Source: Saccharofermentans sp. (GTDB taxonomy: Bacteria; Bacillota; Clostridia; Saccharofermentanales; Saccharofermentanaceae). Taken from it: a stretch of DNA of 64,000 nucleotides. The stretch spans positions 33,821 through 97,820 of the forward strand of contig JAEFAZ010000009.1 in NCBI GenBank assembly GCA_016292135.1, read 5' to 3'. The position numbers and the translations under genes were made by a program. Shown piece by piece: positions 1-8,501 of this stretch; the first letter of the stretch is position 1; the number at the start of each line of letters is the position of its first letter. The notes beneath the pieces were generated by a model. It was given only the letters and a program-made list of their open reading frames with translations. It did no database searches and was not told where the DNA came from.

Positions 1-1110
1 GGGACCAATGACGCCGATCGTCTTTATCCTGCTCCTGTCAACGGGAAGGATACCGTCGTTCTTGAGCATTACGATGCTCTCTTCGCATGCCCTCTTAGCA
101 ACGGCAAGGTGCTCGGCGCACTCCACCTTCTCGTAAGGGATGGAATCGTATTCGTTCTCTTCGAAAAGGCCGAGAAGGAATCTCGTGGTAAAGAGCTTGA
201 TACAGGATCTCCTTACATATTCCTCCTTGATCTTGCCCTCTTTAAGGCCCTGATCGATCGAAAGGTATGTACATCCGCAGTTAAGGTCGCACCCCTGTTC
301 CAGCGCAAGTGCGGCGCTCTCAACGGGATCTGCAGTTACTTTGTGATTCTCGTGGAAATCTCGGATAGCCCAGCAGTCGGAAAGGAAGTGTCCTTCGAAG
401 CCCCACTTTTCGAAAAGCACGTCTCCCATAAGATAGGAATGTGCACAGCAGGGCTCGCCGTTGGTCCTGTTGTAGGCACCCATCACGGATTCGACGCCGG
501 CTTCCTTTACACAGGCTTCGAACTGGGGAAGGTATGTCTCATAAAGATCCTTAAGACTTACTTCGGCGTTGAAATAGTGACGCTGGGCTTCAGGTCCCGA
601 ATGGACCGCATAATGCTTGGCACAGGCAGCCGTCTTCATGTGGGGATCGTCAGCCTTGGGGCCTTTTCCCTCCTGGAGACCGTGGATAAACTTCACGGCC
701 AGCCTTGCTATATGGTAAGGATCCTCGCCGTATGTCTCCTGTCCTCTGCCCCACCTGGGATCCCTGAAGAGATTGACATTGGGAGACCAGATGGTAAGTC
801 CCTTATAGATATCCCTGTCTTCGTGCTTCGAGTACTCGTTGTACTTGGCTCTGGCTTCAGTCGATATTACGTCTCCTATCTCGTCAAGGAGTTCCGGATC
901 GAATGTCGCACCGAGTCCGATCGCCTGGGGGAATCCTGTTGCTGTTCCGCTCCTCGCAAAACCGTGAAGGCCCTCGTTCCACCAGTTGTATTCGGGGATA
1001 CCGAGCCTCGGTATGGCGGGCGCATCGTATCTTAACTGTGATGCCATCTCAGACAGTGTCATGCGGGACACCAGCTCTTCTGCCTTTATCCTTGCTTCGT
1101 CTCTGTTCAT
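1..1110 (-). CDS. Glycoside hydrolase family 3 beta-glucosidase/xylosidase, N-terminal part (cut by window edge)
   Basis: The first 370 codons of a GH3 enzyme; the frame is open to base 1 and continues outside. GH3 enzymes release terminal glucose, xylose or related sugars from oligosaccharides. Visible: YNWWNEGLHG near residues 41-50, NLFRDPRWGRGQETYGEDP near 113-131, the KHY segment near 165-167, and the catalytic nucleophile Asp245 in GHFLSDCWA. The segment ending IKTIGVIGP leads into the second domain. There is no signal peptide, so it is probably cytoplasmic and acts on imported oligosaccharides. The start ATG has an AGGAG ribosome site. It is divergent from an AraC regulator, and the shared 124-bp gap holds a short inverted repeat (gtccc-tcgc-gggac, 1135-1148). 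The xylB/transketolase genes nearby favour a xylosidase, but the substrate cannot be read from sequence. Confidence 0.93.
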   Translation of the reverse strand, partial: MNRDEARIKAEELVSRMTLSEMASQLRYDAPAIPRLGIPEYNWWNEGLHGFARSGTATGFPQAIGLGATFDPELLDEIGDVISTEARAKYNEYSKHEDRDIYKGLTIWSPNVNLFRDPRWGRGQETYGEDPYHIARLAVKFIHGLQEGKGPKADDPHMKTAACAKHYAVHSGPEAQRHYFNAEVSLKDLYETYLPQFEACVKEAGVESVMGAYNRTNGEPCCAHSYLMGDVLFEKWGFEGHFLSDCWAIRDFHENHKVTADPVESAALALEQGCDLNCGCTYLSIDQGLKEGKIKEEYVRRSCIKLFTTRFLLGLFEENEYDSIPYEKVECAEHLAVAKRACEESIVMLKNDGILPVDRSRIKTIGVIGP

Positions 1111-1234
1111 ACCTTTTCTCCTCGCTCTTTGATGGTCCCTCGCGGGACAGCCTGTCATCTATATTTCTGATATAATCTATTCAATCAGTTCTATTCTATA
1201 TTATATGACATAACACGAAACGGGAACCAGTACT

Positions 1235-2140
1235 ATGACCAGGACAAACAATACGACACCTAAGCATTACTCTCAGCCCATAAGCAACATCATCGAACGT
1301 AAGATAAAGGATTCCGTAGAGGATGTCGACTTTGTACCGGGGACAGGGATACGTATCTGGTATAACACGGAGACCGACGGTTATCCGCTCCATAAACACG
1401 GAGCGATCGAGATCGTTACGCCGATCGAAGGTATCTATACATACACTGCGGGAAACAAGAGATTTACTCTTAATCCGGGAGATATCCTTTTCATTCCGCC
1501 GAACATGCTGCACGAAGTAATATCGAGCGATGCGGGCGCGCGTTTCCTTTTCCTTCTCGATATCGATTTCATGAAGCGCTTTCTTGATTATTCGAGCATA
1601 GAGGAATTCCTGAGCGAAGCCCAGCTCGTCAATCACAAGACACAGCCCAAGCTCTATGACAACATATACAGCAAGCTGATGGATATTACGGATATCTACT
1701 TCAAATATACGGATTATGTCAGGGAACTCCCCATTTTCGCTGACGTCCTGAGCATCTTCAGCTACATTGCCGAAGAGCAGTATCTCAGCCTCTCACAGAA
1801 CAAGTCGGAAGAGGAAAACAAATTTGCAGGTCTCATAACCTACATCAACGAACATTATATGGATGATCTTACTTTGGATTTCGCGGCAACTTACGTAAAC
1901 TTTTCAAAATTCCATTTCTCGCGTAAGTTCAAAGAATATACTAATTGCTCGTTTTATGACTATCTTTCGAAACGCAGGATCCAGGCAGCGAAGATCAAGC
2001 TGATCAACAGTAACGATTCGATCACGGATATTGCCCTGCAATGCGGATTCAATAACCCTGCTACTTTTACACGCTGCTTTCAGAAATATGTCGATTCATC
2101 CCCGTCCGAATACCGGATCGCCCTGCGTAAAGACAGATGA
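1235..2140 (+). CDS. AraC family transcriptional regulator with cupin sensor domain
   Basis: A 301-residue protein of usual AraC length. The N-terminal half is a cupin-like sensor: HKHGAIEIV near residue 53 and the GDILFIPPNMLHEV segment near 87-100, a typical sugar-binding fold. The C-terminal ~100 residues hold two helix-turn-helix motifs (LDFAATYVNFSKFHFSRKFKEY and ITDIALQCGFNNPATFTRCFQKY) ending in the PSEYR signature. It is divergent from the GH3 gene and convergent with the sugar ABC operon, so it most likely controls one or both in response to an oligosaccharide. An AT-rich stretch with TATAAT-like hexamers near 1165-1200 precedes it, but I cannot assign a clear -35. Confidence 0.93.
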   Translation: MTRTNNTTPKHYSQPISNIIERKIKDSVEDVDFVPGTGIRIWYNTETDGYPLHKHGAIEIVTPIEGIYTYTAGNKRFTLNPGDILFIPPNMLHEVISSDAGARFLFLLDIDFMKRFLDYSSIEEFLSEAQLVNHKTQPKLYDNIYSKLMDITDIYFKYTDYVRELPIFADVLSIFSYIAEEQYLSLSQNKSEEENKFAGLITYINEHYMDDLTLDFAATYVNFSKFHFSRKFKEYTNCSFYDYLSKRRIQAAKIKLINSNDSITDIALQCGFNNPATFTRCFQKYVDSSPSEYRIALRKDR

Positions 2141-2156
2141 TTAAATAACAAAAAAC

Positions 2157-2180
2157 AAGCCCCGGATCACTCCGGGGCTT
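2157..2180. terminator. Bidirectional rho-independent terminator
   Basis: A perfect 10-bp stem (aagccccgga / tccggggctt) with a TCAC loop lies between the convergent AraC and permease genes. Read leftward it is followed by a T-rich run, and read rightward by TTATTTATT, so it can stop both transcripts. Confidence 0.85.
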
Positions 2181-2212
2181 ATTTATTGAATTATCAGAAA
2201 TCTAAATGGGTA

Positions 2213-3070
2213 TCAGCCCTTGACGGAACCCATTGCAACACCCTCAACGATGTATCTGGAGAGGATGAGGTAGATAACGATAAGAGGAATAACCGTCAGA
2301 GACAGTGCGAGATAAACAGCACCGTGCTCTACCTTATAGATATCGCCGTTAAGCAAAGATACCATCAGAGGCATCGTGTAGTTAGCCTTATCTGTAAGGA
2401 GAACCAACGGGATAAAGAGGTTGTTCCAGTTAGCAACAAAAGTAAAGATCGCCTGAGTCGCAATAGCGGGCTTCATGATAGGGATGATTATCTTGTTGAA
2501 TGTATAGAACTCTCTTGCGCCGTCGATCCTGGCGGACTCTACGATCTCCATCGAGAGGGATGCTTCCATGTACTGCCTCATGAAGAATACCATCATGGGG
2601 TTAGCGATAGCAGGAAGGATGAGCATGAGCAGATTGTTTGTCATGCCGATCTTATAGACCATCTGATAGAAACCGATCATCGTAACTGTACCCGGGATCA
2701 TCATGACTGCCATGATGAAGCTGAAGAAAGGTCTCTTCAGTTTCCATTCATATGCGGAGATGGCATAAGCTGTAAGACATGAGAAGTATACAGACAGAGC
2801 CGTTGCACATGAGGAAATGATCAAACTGTTCTTGAAACCGGTAACAACGCTGAAGTCCTTGCCATTGAGAACACCCCAGTTCCAGGAGATATATCCGGAA
2901 GGCAGGAGCGAAATAGCGTGCTGCTGGATATCTTCTGAAGCTCTTGTCGCGTTAACGAACATGATCCAGAAGGGCATAATGCTCAATATAAGCAAAATAA
3001 CAGATACGATGTAAACAAAAACCTGAAGAACGCGGTTATTCTGTTTTTTAGATAATGTACTTTGTGCCAT
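2213..3070 (-). CDS. Carbohydrate ABC transporter permease, MalG type
   Basis: A 285-residue inner-membrane permease with six predicted membrane segments, of usual MalG/LacG length. The EAA loop that docks the ATPase is visible as ESARIDGAREFYTFNKIIIP near residues 177-196. It ends with the common charged tail after RYIVEGVAMGSVKG. It lies 2 nt downstream of the MalF-type partner and forms the last gene of a binding protein-permease-permease operon. No ATPase is encoded here, which is common for CUT1 importers that share an MsmK-like ATPase encoded elsewhere. The substrate is probably an oligosaccharide, by context with the GH3 gene. Confidence 0.93.
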   Translation of the reverse strand: MAQSTLSKKQNNRVLQVFVYIVSVILLILSIMPFWIMFVNATRASEDIQQHAISLLPSGYISWNWGVLNGKDFSVVTGFKNSLIISSCATALSVYFSCLTAYAISAYEWKLKRPFFSFIMAVMMIPGTVTMIGFYQMVYKIGMTNNLLMLILPAIANPMMVFFMRQYMEASLSMEIVESARIDGAREFYTFNKIIIPIMKPAIATQAIFTFVANWNNLFIPLVLLTDKANYTMPLMVSLLNGDIYKVEHGAVYLALSLTVIPLIVIYLILSRYIVEGVAMGSVKG

Positions 3071-3072
3071 AA

Positions 3073-4071
3073 TTAGAAACCCGCCTTCCCGTAAACTTTT
3101 TCTTGCATCTTTCTCTCTTTCATGTCTCTCTTACGAGCCTTGCGGGCCGCGACTTCGTCCTTATCTCTGAGGAAGAAGAAGAGAGCGAGAGAGATTGCAA
3201 CGATCAGGATGAACATCAAGACGGATGCAGCGGCAGCCTTGTTGTACTGATACTTACCCTTGAATGCAAGAGCATAGATAAATACGTTAACTGTCAAAGA
3301 AGCACCGTCAGGGTTACCTGCGTTATTGATCAACTGCGGGATATCGAACATATTCAGACCACCGATCATACTTGTAACAAGTACGAAGAGCATGATAGGT
3401 CTGATACAGGGGATCGTGATCCTCCAGAACTGCTGCCACCTGTTGGCGCCGTCGAGTTCTGCAGCCTCAAAGATTCCGGGATCGATACCGATAACAGCGG
3501 ATACAAGTGTAACCATCGTGTAGCCGTACCACATCCAGAACTGGATGAAGACGATGACTGCTCTTGTTGCGGTCTTATCGTTGAAGAAGTAGAAACCTCT
3601 TCCGTCTGTTCCCTGATACAGGTTAAATCTTGTCAGGAAGTCATTTACAGGACCCATAGGGTATCCGAACAATGATTTGAACAGGATAGCAACAGAAGCA
3701 GCTGTGATGATGTTAGGTAAATAGAATATTATCTTAAAAAGGCCTTTACCTTTTATTTTCATTCTCTTATCAGTATACCAAGCTGTAAGAAGGAGGGCGA
3801 CGCCGAGCTGAGGGATAAAGTTGCAGATCCACAAGCTGGCGGTATTTCCGAGAGCCTTCTTGAAACTTGCATTATTAAAAATGGAAATGAAATTCTCGAA
3901 AGGTGTCTTCGCAAGGTGCAGTTCGGTCTTACCGATGCCCTGAAGATCCGTAAATCCGATTACGAGAGTATAGAAAACAGGATAGAGAGAGAAAATAAGG
4001 AAGGCGATAACAAACGGAATAGAGAAGATATATCCGTACTTGGCGTAGGATATATGTTTTCTTTTATCCAT
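3073..4071 (-). CDS. Carbohydrate ABC transporter permease, MalF type
   Basis: A 332-residue membrane permease, partner of the downstream MalG-type protein. The EAA loop is visible as EAAELDGANRWQQFWRITIP near residues 204-223. I chose the ATG at 4071 (MDKRKH) because a GGAGGTAG ribosome site lies 5-13 nt upstream; a start at 4086 would run through that site. The C-terminal tail is lysine/arginine rich and cytoplasmic. It follows the solute-binding protein gene by 128 nt and is transcribed in the same direction. Confidence 0.92.
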   Translation of the reverse strand: MDKRKHISYAKYGYIFSIPFVIAFLIFSLYPVFYTLVIGFTDLQGIGKTELHLAKTPFENFISIFNNASFKKALGNTASLWICNFIPQLGVALLLTAWYTDKRMKIKGKGLFKIIFYLPNIITAASVAILFKSLFGYPMGPVNDFLTRFNLYQGTDGRGFYFFNDKTATRAVIVFIQFWMWYGYTMVTLVSAVIGIDPGIFEAAELDGANRWQQFWRITIPCIRPIMLFVLVTSMIGGLNMFDIPQLINNAGNPDGASLTVNVFIYALAFKGKYQYNKAAAASVLMFILIVAISLALFFFLRDKDEVAARKARKRDMKERKMQEKVYGKAGF

Positions 4072-4199
4072 AGTAACTACCTCCATAAAGAATATGCTTT
4101 CGCATTGTCTGCCTATAGTATACGGGGCGACCGATTTCTCAGCCGCCCCGTACGGCAGTAATTAATTAATCAAACTACTATTTGACTATAGGTTTGTAA

Positions 4200-5678
4200 T
4201 TAAGCAGCCTCGATACCGTACTTGTCGTTGACAGTGGACTTGAAGTCAGCGATAGCCTGCTCTCTGGACTTATCGCCATGAGCATACTGTCTGACCTGGT
4301 CACGCCATACGCTGTTGATATCTTCGTCGGACTCAGTCTTGTTCTTAGCTGTAGCATAAGCCTGTGCAGGACCAAATACTGTGAGCATGTCCTGACCGCC
4401 GAGGAAGTCAACCTTACCGTCGGAGATAGCTGTAACTGTAGCAGAAGCTACTGTATCCTTTGTGCCCTTGTCGTTAAGGAGACCGTTAGCGAACTTGTAC
4501 TGGATACCATCCTTGGATGTGTCAAGAGTGATGTATCTGATGATGTCGCCGCAGAGAGCTGCCTTATCTGTGTCCTTGTTAGCAAGAACCCATGTACCGC
4601 CCCAGAAGAAGCCTACAGGAGATGTGCAGATTGCCCAGTCGCCGTATGTACCAACAGATGTGTCGAGCTTCTTGATGTCGTTGCCATCAGCGTCCTTCTC
4701 ACCTGTAGGAACCCAAGAACCGCAGTTGTCGCCCATTGTGTAGTTGATGAGCCAAGCAGGTCCGAAGAAACCGAAGCAGCCCTTAGGGCCTGTGCCTGCC
4801 ATATCAGCAAACCATGCTTCTGTCCAGTCAGCTGTATCGTTGCAGTAACCTTCGTCGATCATCATCTTGGAGTAATCGAGGAACTTCTCACGTGCAGGAT
4901 CGATGATGAGCTTGCCATCAGCGTCGAGCCAGCCCTTCTCAGAAGAGCCTTCAACAGCGTGCCAAACGTCACCGTCACCGGAGCAGATTACATAATTCTT
5001 TTCCTTGAGCTTCTTAGCAGCTTCAAAGAACTTATCCCAGCCAGGTCCGACCTCTTTTGCGATTGCATCAGGATCATCTGTGCCGAAAACGTCCTTAGCG
5101 ATGGATCTTCTGTAGATGAAAGCACCGCCTGTAGCCTGGAAGTTAAGACCAACGATCTCGCCGTCAGACTTTCTTGTTCCGAGCTCAACTGTGTAATCAG
5201 CGTTCTTGGACTCACCGAGTTCCTTGTCTACATCGATACCAAGAGACTTATAGGTTGCAGCATACTGAGAAGCAGAACCTGTTGTGTACTTGAATACGAA
5301 AGCAGACTCAGCTGTGTAAAGGTCAGGAGCATCAGCGCCACCGGCAGCGAGTGCCTGGTCGAGAGCAGGCTGATAAGCGCCCTCTGTTGTAGCGATAACG
5401 GTCTTCTTTACTTCGTACTTAGCTGCTACATCGGGATGTGACTTCATGTAGTCAGCAACGAAACCCTGAACCTCGTCTGTGAATGTCCAAACGTTGAGAA
5501 TGTTGTCTTCCTCAGGCTTAGTAGCTTCTGTGTCCTTGGAAGCCTCTGTGTCCTTGGATGCCTCTGTTGCCTTTGTGTCCTTGCTAGCATCTGTTGTTGC
5601 AGGTGTGCTAGGTGTACATGCAGCAAGAGTACCAACTGCGAGACCTAAAGTCAGAGCAGTAGCAATGATTTTTTTCAT
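4200..5678 (-). CDS. Extracellular solute-binding lipoprotein of sugar ABC importer
   Basis: A 492-residue type 1 extracellular solute-binding protein. It starts MKKIIATALTLGLAVGTLAAC with a lipobox cysteine at residue 21, then a low-complexity linker of repeated ASKDTEA units to about residue 55, then the binding domain. It is anchored outside the membrane and delivers sugar to the two permeases encoded just downstream. The length fits the oligosaccharide-binding CUT1 class. The ATG has an AGGAGG ribosome site. The 240-bp upstream region contains an inverted repeat at 5718-5743. Confidence 0.92.
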   Translation of the reverse strand: MKKIIATALTLGLAVGTLAACTPSTPATTDASKDTKATEASKDTEASKDTEATKPEEDNILNVWTFTDEVQGFVADYMKSHPDVAAKYEVKKTVIATTEGAYQPALDQALAAGGADAPDLYTAESAFVFKYTTGSASQYAATYKSLGIDVDKELGESKNADYTVELGTRKSDGEIVGLNFQATGGAFIYRRSIAKDVFGTDDPDAIAKEVGPGWDKFFEAAKKLKEKNYVICSGDGDVWHAVEGSSEKGWLDADGKLIIDPAREKFLDYSKMMIDEGYCNDTADWTEAWFADMAGTGPKGCFGFFGPAWLINYTMGDNCGSWVPTGEKDADGNDIKKLDTSVGTYGDWAICTSPVGFFWGGTWVLANKDTDKAALCGDIIRYITLDTSKDGIQYKFANGLLNDKGTKDTVASATVTAISDGKVDFLGGQDMLTVFGPAQAYATAKNKTESDEDINSVWRDQVRQYAHGDKSREQAIADFKSTVNDKYGIEAA

Positions 5679-5717
5679 GTTAACCTCCTAAACAGTCTGT
5701 TTATTATTTTGTAAGCC

Positions 5718-5743
5718 CATAGGCAGACTTGCACCCGCCTATG
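5718..5743. promoter_or_regulatory. Inverted repeat in the leader of the sugar-binding lipoprotein gene
   Basis: Perfect 7-bp arms, CATAGGC and GCCTATG, separated by 12 nt, about 40 nt upstream of the lipoprotein ATG. It could be a repressor/activator site or a leader hairpin; the sequence does not decide. Confidence 0.35.
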
Positions 5744-5856
5744 AATTCACAACCGTATAATAGCAACCTACGGTCTTTTACACTTGTCAAATATTGCCCT
5801 GTTTTTGACTTTTATTGCTGAATTTTGCAGAAATGAGGCTTTATCCCCTTAAACCA

Positions 5857-5885
5857 TTTACAAAACGAAACCTTTTAGATATAAT
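5857..5885 (+). promoter_or_regulatory. Sigma-A type promoter for the DUF624 gene
   Basis: TTTACA and TATAAT with a 17-bp spacer, 34 nt upstream of the ATG. A close match to the vegetative consensus. Confidence 0.7.
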
Positions 5886-5918
5886 ATATGGATTATATTT
5901 TCATTTTGAGGGCTAAAC

Positions 5919-6635
5919 ATGAACGAATTCTTTAATAAAGATTCCTTTGCGATGAGGTTTCTCACGCAGCTTTGCAACCTCATAATCGTTAATTTCCTCT
6001 TCATTATAACCTGTATTCCCATCGTCACCATCGGTGCATCCTTATCTGCTTTATACCGTGTCACATTTGCCATTCACTGCAAGGAAGAAGTCACCGTCGT
6101 AAGGACATACTTCAAGACCTTCAAGTCTTCCTTCAAGCAGGCGACCCTGCTCTGGGTACCCTCCCTGATCGCTTTCGTATTCTTTATATATGAAATTCTT
6201 TTAATATTATTTGTATTAGATCCTTCTTATAAGATGCTCCAGATCCCCGTATGGATCATGCTGATCCTCATAATGTCCTTATGGATCTATTCTTTTCCCA
6301 TGATAGGACTCTACGAGCAGCCCCTGAAGCAGACCCTCAAAAATTCCGTTATCCTTGCTATCAGCAATCTCCCGGTCACGATATCCACGATCGTAGTCAA
6401 GGGCGGCATAGTATTCTTCTCAATAAAATATCCCGCCATCGGCGTTGTGATCGGAAGCTTCTATATCCTTTTCGGATTCGGCGTATCTGCTTTTGTAACG
6501 GCACTCTTCCTCAAGAAGATCTTCGAGAAATACGGCAGCCTCACACCCTATGATGAAGATGAGCCCGAGTTCATGACATTGGATCCTGAGGATGAGCTGG
6601 AAACAGACGGTACTGATCCCTGGGATGCACTCTGA
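5919..6635 (+). CDS. DUF624 (YesL-like) membrane protein
   Basis: A 238-residue protein with about five hydrophobic segments and an acidic cytoplasmic tail (many D/E after residue 205). The N-terminus, with NLIIVNFLFIITCIPIVTIG and GASLSALYRVT, is typical of the DUF624/YesL family, which is usually found beside CUT1 sugar importers in Firmicutes; its molecular role is unknown. Here it is divergent from the solute-binding protein gene, matching that association. It has its own sigma-A promoter and ends at a bidirectional terminator. Confidence 0.88.
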   Translation: MNEFFNKDSFAMRFLTQLCNLIIVNFLFIITCIPIVTIGASLSALYRVTFAIHCKEEVTVVRTYFKTFKSSFKQATLLWVPSLIAFVFFIYEILLILFVLDPSYKMLQIPVWIMLILIMSLWIYSFPMIGLYEQPLKQTLKNSVILAISNLPVTISTIVVKGGIVFFSIKYPAIGVVIGSFYILFGFGVSAFVTALFLKKIFEKYGSLTPYDEDEPEFMTLDPEDELETDGTDPWDAL

Positions 6636-6653
6636 TATAAAATATCGAATAAT

Positions 6654-6682
6654 AAAAGGGGCAGCTTCTAAAGCTGCCCCTT
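6654..6682. terminator. Bidirectional rho-independent terminator
   Basis: Stem AAAGGGGCAGCTT / AAGCTGCCCCTTT with a 3-nt loop and T-runs readable in both directions, between convergent DUF624 and transketolase genes. Confidence 0.9.
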
Positions 6683-6705
6683 TTTGATCTCTTCGATTAT
6701 CGTTA

Positions 6706-7638
6706 TTACAGATTCTCTTTGATCGTCTTGTAGACGCCTTCACCGTCGAGCCCGTAGAACTTCATGAGATCCTTGGCAGGACCAGACTGGCCGAACACGT
6801 CGTTTACACCGATCCTGGTGACCTTAACGGGATTTTCTTCAGCGAGGACTTCGCAGACAGCGCCGCCCAGACCGCCGATAACGGAATGCTCTTCAACCGT
6901 GAACACTCTGCCTGTCTTGGAAGCGGAAGCTACGAGCGTATCCTTGTCGAGGGGCTTGATGGTGTGGAAGTTGATGACCTCAGCGTCGATACCGTCTGCT
7001 GCGAGCATCTCTGCAGCTTCAAGAGCGGATGCGACACAGACACCGCATGCAGCGATGGTGACGTCCTTACCTTCTCTTACGACAACAGCCTTATCCATAT
7101 CGAAAACATAGTTCTCATCATAGATAACAGGTACTGCTGCTCTTCCGAATCTCATGTAGACAGGACCCTCGTAATTGATGGCAGCTTCTACACAAGCCTT
7201 AGCCTCGATATCGTCAGCGGGAACGATGACCTTCATGCCGGGGATCGTTCTCATGAGAGCGATATCTTCTAAGCACTGGTGGGTAGCACCGTCTTCACCG
7301 ACAGTGATACCTGCGTGTGTTGCACCGATCTTAACGTTCAGGTGAGGGTAACCTATAGAGTTTCTTACCTGCTCGAAGTTACGGCCTGCAGCGAACATCG
7401 CGAAGGAAGAGATAAATACCGTCTTGCCTGTTGTTGCGATACCTGCAGCGATGCCCGTCATGTTAGACTCGGCGATACCGCAGTCAATGTGTCTTTCGGG
7501 GAATGCCTTCTTGAATGTTGATGTCTTGGTTGCGCCTGCGAGGTCTGCATCAAGAACGAGAAAATCATACTTCTCACCGAGGGAAGCCAAAGCCTCACCA
7601 TAACTCTCACGAGTTGCTTTCTTTACTGTATCGTTCAT
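6706..7638 (-). CDS. Transketolase, C-terminal subunit
   Basis: A 310-residue pyrimidine-binding plus C-terminal transketolase subunit. Visible: CGIAESNMTGIAAGIA near residues 55-70 with the conserved glutamate, ISSFAMFAAGRNFEQVRN, and GATHAGITVGEDGATHQ. It pairs with the upstream N-terminal subunit to make one transketolase that moves two-carbon units between pentose, triose and hexose phosphates using thiamine diphosphate. I start it at ATG 7638, which has GGAGGG about 8 nt upstream; a TTG at 7644 overlapping the previous stop is less likely. It is the last gene of the xylB operon. Confidence 0.93.
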   Translation of the reverse strand: MNDTVKKATRESYGEALASLGEKYDFLVLDADLAGATKTSTFKKAFPERHIDCGIAESNMTGIAAGIATTGKTVFISSFAMFAAGRNFEQVRNSIGYPHLNVKIGATHAGITVGEDGATHQCLEDIALMRTIPGMKVIVPADDIEAKACVEAAINYEGPVYMRFGRAAVPVIYDENYVFDMDKAVVVREGKDVTIAACGVCVASALEAAEMLAADGIDAEVINFHTIKPLDKDTLVASASKTGRVFTVEEHSVIGGLGGAVCEVLAEENPVKVTRIGVNDVFGQSGPAKDLMKFYGLDGEGVYKTIKENL

Positions 7639-7640
7639 GA

Positions 7641-8489
7641 TCAACCCTCCGCCTCTAATTCTGCAATTTTCTTGTCGAGCTCTTCGATGGCGATGGCATA
7701 CTGCTCATCGTTGGGAGCCTTGCCGTGCCACTCAGCCTTGTCTTCCATGAAGGAAACATCCTTACCCTTGGTCGTCTTCATGATGATCGCCGTGGGCTTG
7801 CCCTTCGTCTCGCGTGCCTTTGCGAAAGCGGCACGGATCTCTCCGAAGTCGTGACCGTTGATGTTGATGACTTCAAAGTTGAATGCTTCGAACTTCTTGT
7901 CGATCGGATAAACGGAGCAGACATCCTCGACCTTACCGTCGATCTGGAGACCGTTGTTGTCAACGATGACTACAAGGTTGTCGAGATTTCTTGCGCCGGC
8001 GAACATGGAAGCTTCCCAGACCTGGCCTTCCTGGATCTCACCGTCACCTAAGAGTGTGTATACACGGTAATCCTTGCCGGAGATCTTGCCGGAAAGAGCC
8101 ATGCCGACTGCAGTGGAGATACCCTGTCCCAAAGAACCGGAGCTCATGTCGACGCCGGGAGTCTCGTTCATGCAGGGGTGACCCTGGAGGTAAGAACCAA
8201 GCTTACGGAATGTCTTGAGGTCTTCAACGGGGAAATAACCTCTGTTTGCGAGTACCGAATAAAGTCCGGGTGAGTTGTGACCCTTGGACAGAACGAATCT
8301 GTCACGATCCTCTTTACGGGGATCGGCGGGATCGATGTTCATCTCTTCAAAGTAGAGATATGTGAACATGTCTGCTGCGGATAAGGATCCGCCGGGATGC
8401 CCGGAACCTGCAGAATGAACTGCTTCGATGATTCCCTTACGGACTTTTGTTGCTGTGATCTGTAAGTTGATGTTATCCATCTTTTGCAT
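7641..8489 (-). CDS. Transketolase, N-terminal subunit
   Basis: A 282-residue thiamine-diphosphate-binding subunit. Visible: SAGSGHPGGSLSAADMF near residues 26-42, SKGHNSPGLYSVLA, and the TPP/Mg motif beginning GDGEIQEGQVWEAS and ending in VDNNG. The split two-gene form is common in Clostridia. The gene ends just before the C-terminal subunit and sits 12 nt downstream of xylB. The start is uncertain: ATG 8489 is 4 nt from AAGGAG and ATG 8480 is 13 nt from it; neither changes the product. Confidence 0.94.
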   Translation of the reverse strand: MQKMDNINLQITATKVRKGIIEAVHSAGSGHPGGSLSAADMFTYLYFEEMNIDPADPRKEDRDRFVLSKGHNSPGLYSVLANRGYFPVEDLKTFRKLGSYLQGHPCMNETPGVDMSSGSLGQGISTAVGMALSGKISGKDYRVYTLLGDGEIQEGQVWEASMFAGARNLDNLVVIVDNNGLQIDGKVEDVCSVYPIDKKFEAFNFEVININGHDFGEIRAAFAKARETKGKPTAIIMKTTKGKDVSFMEDKAEWHGKAPNDEQYAIAIEELDKKIAELEAEG

Positions 8490-8501
8490 GCATCTCCTTT
8501 T

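Noticed and set aside
2186..3675. Plus-strand frames opposite the ABC permease genes
   Set aside because: Antisense shadows; both permeases have EAA loops and ribosome sites on the minus strand.
4278..5441. Large plus-strand frame opposite the sugar-binding lipoprotein gene
   Set aside because: It is antisense to a clear lipoprotein with lipobox and has no ribosome site or domain.
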